This document shows positions 8,075-16,109 of a stretch of 64,000 bases of DNA, one piece after another. The stretch's first letter is position 1; the number at the start of each line of letters is the position of its first letter. The DNA is from Tetraselmis striata (Eukaryota; Chlorophyta; Chlorodendrophyceae; Chlorodendrales; Chlorodendraceae). Made by a program: the position numbers and the translations under genes. The DNA lies in NCBI GenBank assembly GCA_006384855.1, contig VCJN01000841.1, forward strand, positions 62,001-126,000, read 5' to 3'. Below the pieces are notes generated by a model. The model was not told the DNA's origin. It ran no database searches and saw only the letters and a program-made list of their open reading frames with translations.

Positions 8075-9718
8075 CTACGGCGAGGTTGCGACGAGCACGG
8101 CGCCGTAGTCGATGGGAAACAGGCTCCTGCGGGAGCTCTCGAGGGCGAGGAGCTCGGCGACCTCGAAGCCGCACTGCTCGGCCATGAGCCGGATCCCGTG
8201 CTCGGTTATCCTCCACGAGTCGGGGAGAGGGCCGTGCATCCTGAAATCGCACGGAACGGTCACGACCGCGCGCCCGCCGGGCCTGGTCATCCGGCGCAGC
8301 TCGGCCAGCGCCGCGAACGGGTTGGAGGTGTGCTCCAGGACCTCGGTGCATATGACGGTGTCGTACGTCCCGGGCGGTATGGCCTCCGAGTTGTCGCGCG
8401 TGATGTCGGCTATGAAGGTGCACCCGCTGGCCGGATCGATGTCGAGCGTGTCGACTCGCGCCTTCTCGCCCCCCTCGCCCGAAAACACCCGGTGGTCCTG
8501 CGGCGCCACGTGAAGCACCCTGCCGGGGTCCTCGAACTTGGCGAAGCAGTACTCGACGAACCCGGCCACAAACTTTCGCAGGAACGCGTAGTTGGCGTCG
8601 TCCACTCCGGACGCGGCGACGCCCTTCTCGTTCCTATCAATTTCGCAGAATCGAACCGAGTACTCGGTGTCAAAGTGCTTGGAAACGCCATACACGTCGT
8701 TCGTGGTGACGCCCGCGTGACACGGGAGGCACACGATGCGCGAGAAGAACCGGTCGGTGGTCTCGTGCTCCGCGGCGAGCGGGTTGTAGTATTTGCGCGC
8801 CTCGACGCCGTCGACCCGGAGCCCCTCGACGGTCTCGGTCGAGTTCCCGGGCAGGAGGACGGGGATGCACGAGTGGACGGGCGTGGTACCGGGATCGTGG
8901 TGGGACGGGTAGACCTCGGCGTCCGGGCGCATGAGCGAAAACTCCCGGAACGCCCGCCGGTTGCGCTCGACCGTGCGCTCGAACTCGCGCTCCCAGAACT
9001 GCAGGACCCCCGCGGCGGCGAGGTCCGACATCTTGTAGTTGCCCCCGAACCGGTTCCACGCCGGGCGCGCGGAGGCGTTGTCGATCCCAAAGTTGAGCGT
9101 GCGGCGGACAAACGGTTCCATCGACGAGTCGCATACAACGAAGCCGCCCTCCCCGAACCCCAGCGTCTTGGTGTGGTGCAGGCTGCAGATGGCGGCGTCG
9201 CCGTGGTTCAGCGAGTTGGTACCGCCGTACGAGGTGAGCGGCGCGGCGGCGTTGTCGAGCAGCAGGAGCTTGCCGTTCTTCTTGCACCACGCGGAGTAGC
9301 GATCCAGGTCCACCACCCGGCCGAACACGTTGGTGACCACGAGCCCGTCCACCCGGTCCTTGACGGTTTCGGCCTCCGCGAGGGAGAGCCCGCCGCCGCC
9401 GTCCACGTCCAGGACGAGCGTGTCTGACATGTACCCCTGCGCGGACGCCGGGAAAGTGAACCCCTGCGTCGCGAACACGAGGCGACGGGCGTGCGCGAGG
9501 TCCATGGCGGCCTTGGCGGCCCAGAGCGCGCCGGTGCCGCTGTTTGTTGCGATCACGGCCTTATCCGCGCGAATCCCAAGCCTCTCGCGGATCTCGCCCT
9601 CGAGCCGGGCGACCAGCGGCCCGCCGTTGGTGAACGTGTTGGACGCGGCCGAGCCTCGCAGCAGCTCTGCCGCCCTATCGCCGTCGTAAGCTTTCCTCTG
9701 CACCCACTCGACACGCAT
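8075..9718 (-). CDS. Sugar aminotransferase (DegT/DnrJ family) fused to a SAM methyltransferase
   Basis: 547 residues. Residues 1-385 are a PLP-dependent DegT/DnrJ/EryC1-type aminotransferase: ATNSGTGAL, an Asp in LLLLDNAAAPL, and the Schiff-base lysine in HHTKTLGFGEGGF (Lys184). These enzymes aminate keto-sugars of nucleotide sugars. Residues 395-547 are a class I methyltransferase: RVLHVAPQ, then DTLDIDP and YDTVICTEVLEH with RPGGRAVVTVPC. The fusion suggests an amino-sugar made and then methylated by one protein. The frame is open upstream to 9925, but the start at 9718 is chosen because the shared promoter element lies at 9732-9749. Confidence 0.85.
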   Translation of the reverse strand: MRVEWVQRKAYDGDRAAELLRGSAASNTFTNGGPLVARLEGEIRERLGIRADKAVIATNSGTGALWAAKAAMDLAHARRLVFATQGFTFPASAQGYMSDTLVLDVDGGGGLSLAEAETVKDRVDGLVVTNVFGRVVDLDRYSAWCKKNGKLLLLDNAAAPLTSYGGTNSLNHGDAAICSLHHTKTLGFGEGGFVVCDSSMEPFVRRTLNFGIDNASARPAWNRFGGNYKMSDLAAAGVLQFWEREFERTVERNRRAFREFSLMRPDAEVYPSHHDPGTTPVHSCIPVLLPGNSTETVEGLRVDGVEARKYYNPLAAEHETTDRFFSRIVCLPCHAGVTTNDVYGVSKHFDTEYSVRFCEIDRNEKGVAASGVDDANYAFLRKFVAGFVEYCFAKFEDPGRVLHVAPQDHRVFSGEGGEKARVDTLDIDPASGCTFIADITRDNSEAIPPGTYDTVICTEVLEHTSNPFAALAELRRMTRPGGRAVVTVPCDFRMHGPLPDSWRITEHGIRLMAEQCGFEVAELLALESSRRSLFPIDYGAVLVATSP

Positions 9719-9731
9719 CCCGCCGAGCGCT

Positions 9732-9749
9732 CGCTTTACAGTAGTTCCC
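9732..9749 (-). promoter_or_regulatory. Viral-type upstream element GGGAACTACTGTAAAGCG
   Basis: On the minus strand a T-run (TTTTTTAT, 9750-9757) leads into this element, 13 bp before the ATG at 9718. It is identical over 16 bases to the copy at 3893. Confidence 0.7.
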
Positions 9750-9829
9750 ATAAAAAAGGTCGCCCGTCCGCCGGCGTCGCCTCCCGCGTCGCGCCGCACC
9801 GTTTTTTTCTGGGGCTCGTGTACAGTGAA

Positions 9830-11200
9830 ATGAGAGGTCCATCTCCCGCGACCAAAACGGGCGTCGCCGTGTTCCCCTGCGCCTCGGGCATCGGACAGGA
9901 GATCTTCTACGCGCTCGGCGGGCACAAGGACGTCGCGCTGTACGGGATAAACTCGGGGACCGAGAACGCGGGGAGCTGCCTGTACGGCGACGACGGGTAC
10001 GTGGGCGGCGCCCCGCCCATGGCGCGGGACGGGGGCGAAGCGCTGATCGGCTTCCTCAACGAGTGTTTTGCCCGCCTGGACATCGGGTACGTGTTCCCCG
10101 CGTACGACGACGCGACGGTGTGGCTAAAGAGGAACCAGCCCCGGCTGCGAGCCGTCGTCGTGGCCCCGAGGCTGCGAACCATCGAGACGTGCCGCTCCAA
10201 ATCCGCGACGTACCTCGCCCTCGCGGGCGTCGTCCGTACCCCCGCGGTTTTTGCCAAGGGCGAGCTCGCGCCCTCGAGCCTTCCCGTATTCGTCAAGCCG
10301 GACGCCGGCGAGGGCTCGAAGCGGTGCCGACTGGTCACCGACATGCGGGGCGTCGCCGGGATGGAGGACGACGAGATCGCGGTCGAATACTTCCCGGGCC
10401 CCGAGTACACGGTAGACTGCTTCACGGACGCCGCGGGCCGGACGGTGGCGTTCCCGCGGGTCCGGCACGGCGTGCGCGCGGGGCTGAGCGTGCACACGCG
10501 CCCGGCGGCCGAGCGCTGGCTTGTCGTCGAGTGCGAGCGAATGGCCGCTCGGATCGCGGAGGTCCTCCCGATGAAGGGCGCGTGGTTCTTCCAGTGCAAG
10601 GAGACGGCGGACGGCGGCGGGGCCGGCGGGGCGGCGGTGGGCCTGCTGGAGGTGGCGCCGCGGATCCCGGGCGCGATGGCGCTGACCAGGCACGCGGGCG
10701 TCAACTTTCCGCTGTGTTCGCTATACTGTTTCCAGGGGCGCGAAGTTACGATCGCGCCGTGCGCCTCGACCCCCGACGACGTGGTCAAGGTCTACCGGAA
10801 CCACGCCGTGTTCGACCACGCCTTCGACGCCGTGTTCTGCGACCTGGACGACACTCTGATAAAGGACGGCCGAGTTTGCGTGGAAACCGTCGCGTTCCTG
10901 TACCGGTGGAAGCCGACCAAGCGCACCGTTCTCATCACGAGGCACCGGGGCGACGTGGGCGCCGCGCTGCGGGCGCACGCCGTGTCCGAGAGCCTGTTCG
11001 ACGAGATAGTTCACATGACCGACCCCGCCGACCGCAAGAGCCGGTACGTGACGCCCGGATCCGTGTTGATTGACGATAGCTTCCGGGAGAGACGCGAAGT
11101 TTCCACGCGCCTGGGCGATAGCGTGCTCTGTCTGGACGTCGATTGCCTTTCCTCGGAAATCCACTTTCGCGCGGGAAACACGCGGCGACGCCATCCCTGA
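9830..11200 (+). CDS. ATP-grasp ligase fused to a HAD-type phosphatase domain
   Basis: 456 residues. The N-terminal part begins GVAVFPCASGIGQE and contains an ATP-grasp core: PVFVKPDAGEGSKRC (nucleotide-binding Lys), IAVEYFPGPEYTVD and LLEVAPRIPGAM with the metal-binding acidic residue. A HAD-like domain starts at about 335 with VFCDLDDTLI (DxDxT nucleophile motif) and continues through LITRHRG and VLIDDS. ATP-grasp enzymes join a carboxylate to an amine or similar nucleophile; HAD domains usually remove phosphate. The pair would suit modification of a sugar or amino acid used for surface glycans. A variant upstream element (T7, CTGGGG, then GTACAGTGAA) ends at the ATG at 9830, which fixes the start although the frame extends upstream. 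Confidence 0.8.
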   Translation: MRGPSPATKTGVAVFPCASGIGQEIFYALGGHKDVALYGINSGTENAGSCLYGDDGYVGGAPPMARDGGEALIGFLNECFARLDIGYVFPAYDDATVWLKRNQPRLRAVVVAPRLRTIETCRSKSATYLALAGVVRTPAVFAKGELAPSSLPVFVKPDAGEGSKRCRLVTDMRGVAGMEDDEIAVEYFPGPEYTVDCFTDAAGRTVAFPRVRHGVRAGLSVHTRPAAERWLVVECERMAARIAEVLPMKGAWFFQCKETADGGGAGGAAVGLLEVAPRIPGAMALTRHAGVNFPLCSLYCFQGREVTIAPCASTPDDVVKVYRNHAVFDHAFDAVFCDLDDTLIKDGRVCVETVAFLYRWKPTKRTVLITRHRGDVGAALRAHAVSESLFDEIVHMTDPADRKSRYVTPGSVLIDDSFRERREVSTRLGDSVLCLDVDCLSSEIHFRAGNTRRRHP

Positions 11201-11231
11201 AAAGCCCGCCGCCCGGCCCGTTGTTTTTTCT

Positions 11232-11249
11232 GGGAACGACTGTAAAGCG
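11232..11249 (+). promoter_or_regulatory. Viral-type upstream element GGGAACGACTGTAAAGCG
   Basis: T6 at 11224-11229, then CT and this element, 8 bp before the ATG at 11258. It differs from the other copies by one base (G for T at position 7). Confidence 0.7.
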
Positions 11250-11257
11250 TGGGATTC

Positions 11258-11620
11258 ATGACAACCTCCGGCAAGCTCACTAAACCCGGAGGCGGCGCGC
11301 GGAAAGAGGAGGCAAGGGACTTCCGGCCGAACATGACCATCGTCAGGAAGTGGGCTCGGAAATGGGGGATCCCGCCGGGGCGGATCGAGAGGTCCGAGAG
11401 GAAAAACAAAAAGCTGAAGGTCAAGCTGGACGGCGGCGAATGGGTTCACTTCGGCCACTCGAGGTACTCCGATTACACCATTCACCGCGACAAGGCGCGG
11501 CAGACAAACTATTGCAAGCGCAGCGCGGGCATCGCAAACGGGTCCGGGAAACCCTCCGGAAACGATCCCCGCAGCCCCAACTACTACGCCATGAGGCTGC
11601 TGTGGGACTGTGCGCCGTGA
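11258..11620 (+). CDS. DUF5754-like small giant-virus protein
   Basis: 120 residues. The core KVKLDGGEWVHFGHSRYSDY (about 51-70), then TIHRD, KRSAG and a C-terminal YYAMRLLWDC, has the layout of a small basic protein family seen in many NCLDVs: lysine-rich start, an HFG strand, SDYTxHxD, several Lys/Arg, then an xxRxLLW end. Function is unknown. It is probably cytosolic or packaged, with no signal or membrane segment. The assignment is from memory of the family pattern. The start follows the promoter element; an upstream GTG at 11249 is not favoured. Confidence 0.65.
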   Translation: MTTSGKLTKPGGGARKEEARDFRPNMTIVRKWARKWGIPPGRIERSERKNKKLKVKLDGGEWVHFGHSRYSDYTIHRDKARQTNYCKRSAGIANGSGKPSGNDPRSPNYYAMRLLWDCAP

Positions 11621-11688
11621 CGGGCTGGCTTTTGCGTTTCCTTCACTGTGCCCGTGGATGGTGTTTCACATCGGCAAACACGCGCGAA

Positions 11689-12381
11689 TCACGTGTCCGA
11701 GGGGAAGCTCATGATCCAGTCCATGAAATCTTCTTCGTCTTCCTCCTCCTCCTCGACCTTCTCCCCGCGTCTCTCTTCCCGGATCATGTCGCTGAACCCC
11801 AGAATCTCGTTGAAAGACATCGCCTTGTGGATGGTCGGCTTGGTCTCGACGGCGACCGACACGCTCTCGCCGCTGGCCATGGCCGCTGGCCATTTCCAAG
11901 TGGGAACGACTGTATGGCCGCTCCCATCCGCGTCGCCCCCATCCTCCGCGCCTCCAACATGACATCCCTCGCCCGCGCGAGTATCGGGAAACCCGTTCTC
12001 GCGAGACACCTTTGCCAAGCGGGCGTCCAACACGTTCGCGCCCGGAGCAGCCGTCCCCGCGCCGCCCGCCGAATGCGCTCTATCCACCATCGCGCGCAAG
12101 TTCCCGATATCCCCTTCGGCGCCATCCAGACGCACCGCCATCTCGACTTCGCGTGCCTGAAACCTCTGCAGCTCCTGGTCGGTTTTTGCGATGGATATAG
12201 CCAGGTCGTCGACCAGCTTTCTGATGTGCGCCAGCCCTCCGTGCTCTCCGCCGCGGGCGTCGAGAGGGCGCGGGGGCTTCACAAAGCCACCGCCGCCGCC
12301 CCTCGGCGCCGTGCGGGGACCGTTATGATCTCGAAGTGGGGACCGCGCGATAAAGGCGTCACATGTCGCGTGAGGGGTCAT
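11689..12381 (-). CDS. Coiled-coil protein with acidic C-terminus, unknown
   Basis: 230 residues; no family recognised. A Pro/Gly-rich start is followed by a predicted coiled coil at about 55-105 (IRKLVDDLAISIAKTDQEL and following) and a very acidic stretch near the end (EEEEEDEEDFMDWIMSF). The plus strand of this gene carries another copy of the upstream element at 11902. The opposite strand is open too, but its product would be Arg/Pro-rich without structure, so the minus frame is preferred. Confidence 0.55.
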   Translation of the reverse strand: MTPHATCDAFIARSPLRDHNGPRTAPRGGGGGFVKPPRPLDARGGEHGGLAHIRKLVDDLAISIAKTDQELQRFQAREVEMAVRLDGAEGDIGNLRAMVDRAHSAGGAGTAAPGANVLDARLAKVSRENGFPDTRAGEGCHVGGAEDGGDADGSGHTVVPTWKWPAAMASGESVSVAVETKPTIHKAMSFNEILGFSDMIREERRGEKVEEEEEDEEDFMDWIMSFPSDT

Positions 12382-12540
12382 CGCCGGTTGGTTTTGGGTT
12401 ATTCACCGATGAGGTCTGCCGAGGAGGTAGGTCTGCCGAGTACCGGATCCGCGGGGCTATGTGCGCCGTTTTGTGCTCCCGCGCGCCGTTTTGTGCTCCC
12501 GCCCGCCAGGACTCAGCTGGCTATGCGCCCCGCGCGGGTA

Positions 12541-12990
12541 TTAAGCAAGCGGGGCGGGAGGCGGGATATTCAGGGCGCCGGCGGGGTGCTCGATCTGCTC
12601 GACGTGCTCTTCGCGCCCTTTAAGGTTTTCGCCCGGGGCGGGGTCGTCCTCCTCGGATTCGCCGGACTGTTCCCAGGCCGCGGGGTCGATGGATGTCATC
12701 CACGGCACACCGAACGCGTCGAGCTCGATCGACGGAGACGCGGGACCGAACGCCCCGTCGAATTCGCACATCAGCTGGGAACGGGTGATTCCAAGCTTCG
12801 CCGCAACGCGAGCAGGCCAACATTCCTTTTCGGGTATGTGAATACGCAGCGCCCCCTTCTTGTATCTCTGCGCGAGTCCCCGCGTCCGCGCGTCCGCGCT
12901 CTCCGCGCTTTCCGCGAGAGATTCGAGCGGACCGTACCAGACGAGATACTTGTCGCTCAAAAACTCGCATATGGCCGGATAGAGCTTCAT
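12541..12990 (-). CDS. Unknown acidic protein
   Basis: 149 residues, unrecognised. It begins MKLYPAICEFLSDKYLVWYG, has a middle part that could be a small helical DNA- or protein-binding domain (ARVAAKLGITRSQLMCEF resembles a helix-turn-helix), and an acidic, Pro-rich tail. A weak relative of the upstream element (CTGCACAGTACGGCAC) precedes the ATG. It lies 49 bp after the next gene in the same direction. Confidence 0.5.
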   Translation of the reverse strand: MKLYPAICEFLSDKYLVWYGPLESLAESAESADARTRGLAQRYKKGALRIHIPEKECWPARVAAKLGITRSQLMCEFDGAFGPASPSIELDAFGVPWMTSIDPAAWEQSGESEEDDPAPGENLKGREEHVEQIEHPAGALNIPPPAPLA

Positions 12991-13039
12991 TGTGCCGTAC
13001 TGTGCAGTTCAACGAACGCCTTATGTCGATGGAGGCCGT

Positions 13040-13450
13040 TCACCTGGTGACCTCCAGAAACTTGTCGTACCTCGCAACCGTGTCCGCGGTGGACTTCCCG
13101 AACCCGTTGTACAGCATGGTCCCCAAAAACGCGAAGAGGTCCTTCTCGGGGAGCATATCCAGAACCCGGCGGGCGCCGGTTATTGTGCACGGCTTGCCTT
13201 TCTTCTGGCCGCAGGCGATGCGTGAAAGCTCTTCGCTCAACGCGCGACACGGGTCGGACTTGTCCATGTTCCTCGCGGCGGCGTTCTGCACCAGCCATGC
13301 GACCTGGTTGGAGATAGAGTCCGCCGCCTCTTCGTCGAACATCATGCGGTGGTACCCGACAATAAAGTCGGTGATGCTCTTGCGGTCTTTTTTGAGCAGC
13401 TTTTCCATGGGGCATCTCGTGACGCGGCGATCGGCGACGACCGTCTTCAT
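13040..13450 (-). CDS. Unknown helical protein
   Basis: 136 residues, mostly helical, unrecognised. Segments such as KSITDFIVGYHRMMFDEEAA and VLDMLPEKDLFAFLGTMLYN suggest a compact helical domain. Composition is balanced and the reverse frame is less protein-like. It is transcribed with the 12541-12990 gene. The 217 bp between this start and the next gene on the plus strand hold a divergent promoter region with ACACTACTCAGAAAATG at 13480. Confidence 0.5.
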   Translation of the reverse strand: MKTVVADRRVTRCPMEKLLKKDRKSITDFIVGYHRMMFDEEAADSISNQVAWLVQNAAARNMDKSDPCRALSEELSRIACGQKKGKPCTITGARRVLDMLPEKDLFAFLGTMLYNGFGKSTADTVARYDKFLEVTR

Positions 13451-13667
13451 CAGAAACCCCGGACCCGATTATTTTGAAACACTACTCAGAAAATGTTTTG
13501 GGTTTGCGGGGTACTGGTCTGCAAAATATTGAATCCTCGAACCCCGGACCGCGTCAACGGGCCACAACAAACATACATACGTAACCCTCCGCCGCCCCCC
13601 GGGCATTTCATACCCCCAGCGCGCCCAGACCGCCCAGACCGCCCGACCGCCCGCGGAAACGGGTCCG

Positions 13668-14969
13668 ATGGCCGGACCGCGAGGAGACCGGAGATTCTAC
13701 TGGGAGCGCGTGGAAGGCAGCGGCTACTTTGGCGGCGTCGGCGAACGGATGTTTGCAAATGCCGGCGATATGATATTCGCCGAGGCCGACAAGCTTCGCG
13801 GCGACAAGGTGGATCCCACCAAAGTTCGCATCGAGCACATGGTCTGCATTTCGACGCCGCCGGACGCGTCGCCTCTGAACCCCGCTGTGACGGCCAGGCG
13901 GCCGACCGGCGTGGCGATCGTGCGGGAACCCGACGTGTCCTACCGTTGCGCCCTCCTCTTCGTCGAGGACCTGGCTTTGTCCGACCCCGTCAAAGAGATG
14001 TACCCGCACATCGCGTCGATGATCACGTTGTTCGGATCGAAACTTTCCAGCCGCAACTTCACGCACCCCGTGGTGCTGGACAACCCGTACGCCGTCCCGG
14101 GATTCGCGGAGTACCTCGCCAAGAGAACGCACTGCGTCCCCTTCGAGACCCGACTCCGCAACCCCGGGAACCCCATCCGCGGCGACGTCGTCTCAAGGCC
14201 GAGAACGGTGACCAAGATGGCTATTTTTCGCAAATACCGCTCGTCTAGCGCCTACGACCTCGTTTGTTCGCTCACCCTCGGGTTCAACCACCTTTCGAGC
14301 GATCTCCGCGCCCTGGATTTCGACGCGGTGATGCCGAGGGACGAAGCGTGTTTTGATCACATGCGATCGCGCATGAAACCGAGGGCTTCGTTCCGCGACG
14401 CGTGTGGGAAACGCTGGGCCGCGACGGATATCGTTGTCGCGCGGCGCAAATGCGCCCTGAAGAGCCCGCCGCCCCGCCACGCGCAAGGGGCGGTCATCGT
14501 TCTCGACAGGCCGGTCGTGTACATCACGACCGGGAATCCGACCGCGTCCGACCCTTTCAGGATTTCGGTCTCGGACACGCCGCGCGTCCCCGCGTGTCGC
14601 CTGAACAAGCTCCAGGAGAATGCCAGGTTCAGCTACCGCACAACCTTCTGGCCCTCGCACACCGATCACGTCGATAGCATGCACTTCAGATTCCAGGTGT
14701 ACTTCGTATACGAGATCGGGTACGTCGGCCGCGCGGAGGAGCTCTGTCGGGAGACCATGCCCCTGTGCGCCCCCCTCGCCCAGGCGGGGTCGCTCAAGGT
14801 GGACCGCGCCGCGCGCCGGATCCAGCTCTGGTGGAGAAGCGTCGCGTGTAATCCGCACCACCCCGCGGGGGACCGAATCCTCCGCCGCGCGTTCGAGGCC
14901 GAGGCCGATGCAAACGGCGAGGGCGGAGGAGGGCGGCCCGTCTACGCGCGCGTGGAGCCCCGACTCTAG
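13668..14969 (+). CDS. Unknown protein with C-terminal IQ-like motif
   Basis: 433 residues; no overall family recognised. Near the C-terminus AARRIQLWWRSVACNPHHP is an IQ-type element of the kind often found at the ends of giant-virus proteins, followed by an Ala/Glu/Gly-rich tail. The rest is mixed alpha/beta with no signal peptide. It converges on the nuclease gene: both TAG stops share bases, 14966-14969, so the genes overlap by 4 bp. Confidence 0.65.
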   Translation: MAGPRGDRRFYWERVEGSGYFGGVGERMFANAGDMIFAEADKLRGDKVDPTKVRIEHMVCISTPPDASPLNPAVTARRPTGVAIVREPDVSYRCALLFVEDLALSDPVKEMYPHIASMITLFGSKLSSRNFTHPVVLDNPYAVPGFAEYLAKRTHCVPFETRLRNPGNPIRGDVVSRPRTVTKMAIFRKYRSSSAYDLVCSLTLGFNHLSSDLRALDFDAVMPRDEACFDHMRSRMKPRASFRDACGKRWAATDIVVARRKCALKSPPPRHAQGAVIVLDRPVVYITTGNPTASDPFRISVSDTPRVPACRLNKLQENARFSYRTTFWPSHTDHVDSMHFRFQVYFVYEIGYVGRAEELCRETMPLCAPLAQAGSLKVDRAARRIQLWWRSVACNPHHPAGDRILRRAFEAEADANGEGGGGRPVYARVEPRL

Positions 14970-15340
14970 ATATCGTTATCGGGCGGGTCAGGTGGATAAG
15001 AGTCCAGTTTGACCAGACCGCTCTGCCTGAGAAGCTCGTTGACGGAGACGCTCGACCCCGGCGCGTACAGCGTGCCGAGGTAGCGCCCGTACTTGCCCTG
15101 ACTATCGCGGTCTGTAACCAGACGACACGTCTTGTCCAGAATCCGTTCCGAAACAAACTTTTTAGCCTGCTCCCCGTGCCGCCTTTCTGCATCGCACGAA
15201 GGGCGGTATGTCTCGGGTGTGTCGACGCCGGTCAGCCGGATCCGGATGGTGAGACTGACCTCAAACCCAAGGTCCACGCGCGCGTCGACCGTGTCCCCGT
15301 CCACCACCCTTGTCACGGTGCACGAATACTCTCGGCTCAT
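14966..15340 (-). CDS. Staphylococcal-nuclease-type (thermonuclease) protein
   Basis: 124 residues, the length of a single SNase domain. Key motifs: VVDGDTVDARV, then RIRLTGVDTPE (the active-site Arg, Asp and Glu), and GKYGRYLG with the second catalytic Arg, then LLRQSGLVK. Such enzymes cut DNA or RNA using calcium. No signal peptide is seen. An in-frame ATG at 15358 adds six residues but lies inside a palindrome and a CAGTAGT element, so 15340 is preferred. Confidence 0.85.
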   Translation of the reverse strand: MSREYSCTVTRVVDGDTVDARVDLGFEVSLTIRIRLTGVDTPETYRPSCDAERRHGEQAKKFVSERILDKTCRLVTDRDSQGKYGRYLGTLYAPGSSVSVNELLRQSGLVKLDSYPPDPPDNDI

Positions 15341-15349
15341 GCGACTACT

Positions 15350-15365
15350 GTATACCATGGTATAC
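15350..15365. promoter_or_regulatory. Perfect 16-bp palindrome GTATACCATGGTATAC
   Basis: It lies 10 bp upstream of the preferred nuclease ATG and 14 bp beyond the stop of the next gene. Its symmetry suggests a dimeric regulator site, though it also contains an ATG of the nuclease frame. Confidence 0.5.
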
Positions 15366-15378
15366 TATTTTCGCTCTC

Positions 15379-15963
15379 TCACCCGAGACGCTTAGTCCCG
15401 AATAAGCTATCGTGTAAAAACACGGCGACGAAAAGGGTCCACGCCAGGCAAAACGGCGCGGCCGCGGAGGAAACGCTTTCGCACACGCAAACCACAAACG
15501 CGCCCGTCAGGGCGAAGGCGTGGTCAACCATCGAATTGAAAACGGAGTTGTCGTATTTGTACCGCCGGTACGATTTGTAGGCGTCCTTGAACTCGTACAG
15601 CAAGTGAAGTATCGCAAGTGTGTACACGATGTAGACGCGCGGGATACTGGGAACGACCTTAATCGTTGCAAAAGCGAACCCCGCGCCCATGGCGGCGTGG
15701 AACAGCGACCAGGGGGTGACCAGGGCGGGGGCCGGTACCGAATCGTGCATCCCAAAAACGCGGATCGTCCCGGAAACGGCCGGTCCGGCTCGGCGCGGAA
15801 GCACGCCGGCGATCAGGGTAGCGTCGTCCGTCGAGGCCGAGTACGGGGTCCCGTACCTCGTGACGGCGGGCGGAAGCGTACCTCCGTCGCCGCCGTCGCC
15901 GCCGCCGGCGATGATGTTGTTGCACGCGGACACGGGAGCTGACAGGCTCGTTGTAGTAAGCAT
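15379..15963 (-). CDS. Multi-pass membrane protein, unknown
   Basis: 194 residues. A low-complexity N-terminal third is followed by about four hydrophobic segments: near 87-105 (WSLFHAAMGAGFAFATIKVV), 108-125, 148-165 (FALTGAFVVCVC) and 168-188. The pattern of DNSVFNSMVDHAF between helices recalls small membrane families with acidic residues in the membrane, but I cannot name one. ATG at 15963 is chosen over an upstream TTG because the conserved element ends 14 bp before it. Confidence 0.6.
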   Translation of the reverse strand: MLTTTSLSAPVSACNNIIAGGGDGGDGGTLPPAVTRYGTPYSASTDDATLIAGVLPRRAGPAVSGTIRVFGMHDSVPAPALVTPWSLFHAAMGAGFAFATIKVVPSIPRVYIVYTLAILHLLYEFKDAYKSYRRYKYDNSVFNSMVDHAFALTGAFVVCVCESVSSAAAPFCLAWTLFVAVFLHDSLFGTKRLG

Positions 15964-15977
15964 CAACGTCTCTTTGT

Positions 15978-15994
15978 GTTTTACAGTAGTTCCC
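15978..15994 (-). promoter_or_regulatory. Viral-type upstream element GGGAACTACTGTAAAAC
   Basis: On the minus strand TTTTTTCTGG leads into the element, 14 bp before the ATG at 15963. This is the fourth close copy of the motif. Confidence 0.7.
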
Positions 15995-16109
15995 CAGAAA
16001 AAAGTAACTATGTACGGCGCTCAGAAAACTGTGACCCCGTCCACCCTGAAATTGGTGATGAGCTCTGACTTGACCACATTTTGTGAATCCGGCGGGGTCA
16101 CAAAGTTCA

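Noticed and set aside
11350-13050. 566-codon plus-strand frame
   Set aside because: Arg-rich, unstructured and antisense to three minus-strand frames with better protein composition. Kept only as a possible antisense RNA because of the element at 11902.
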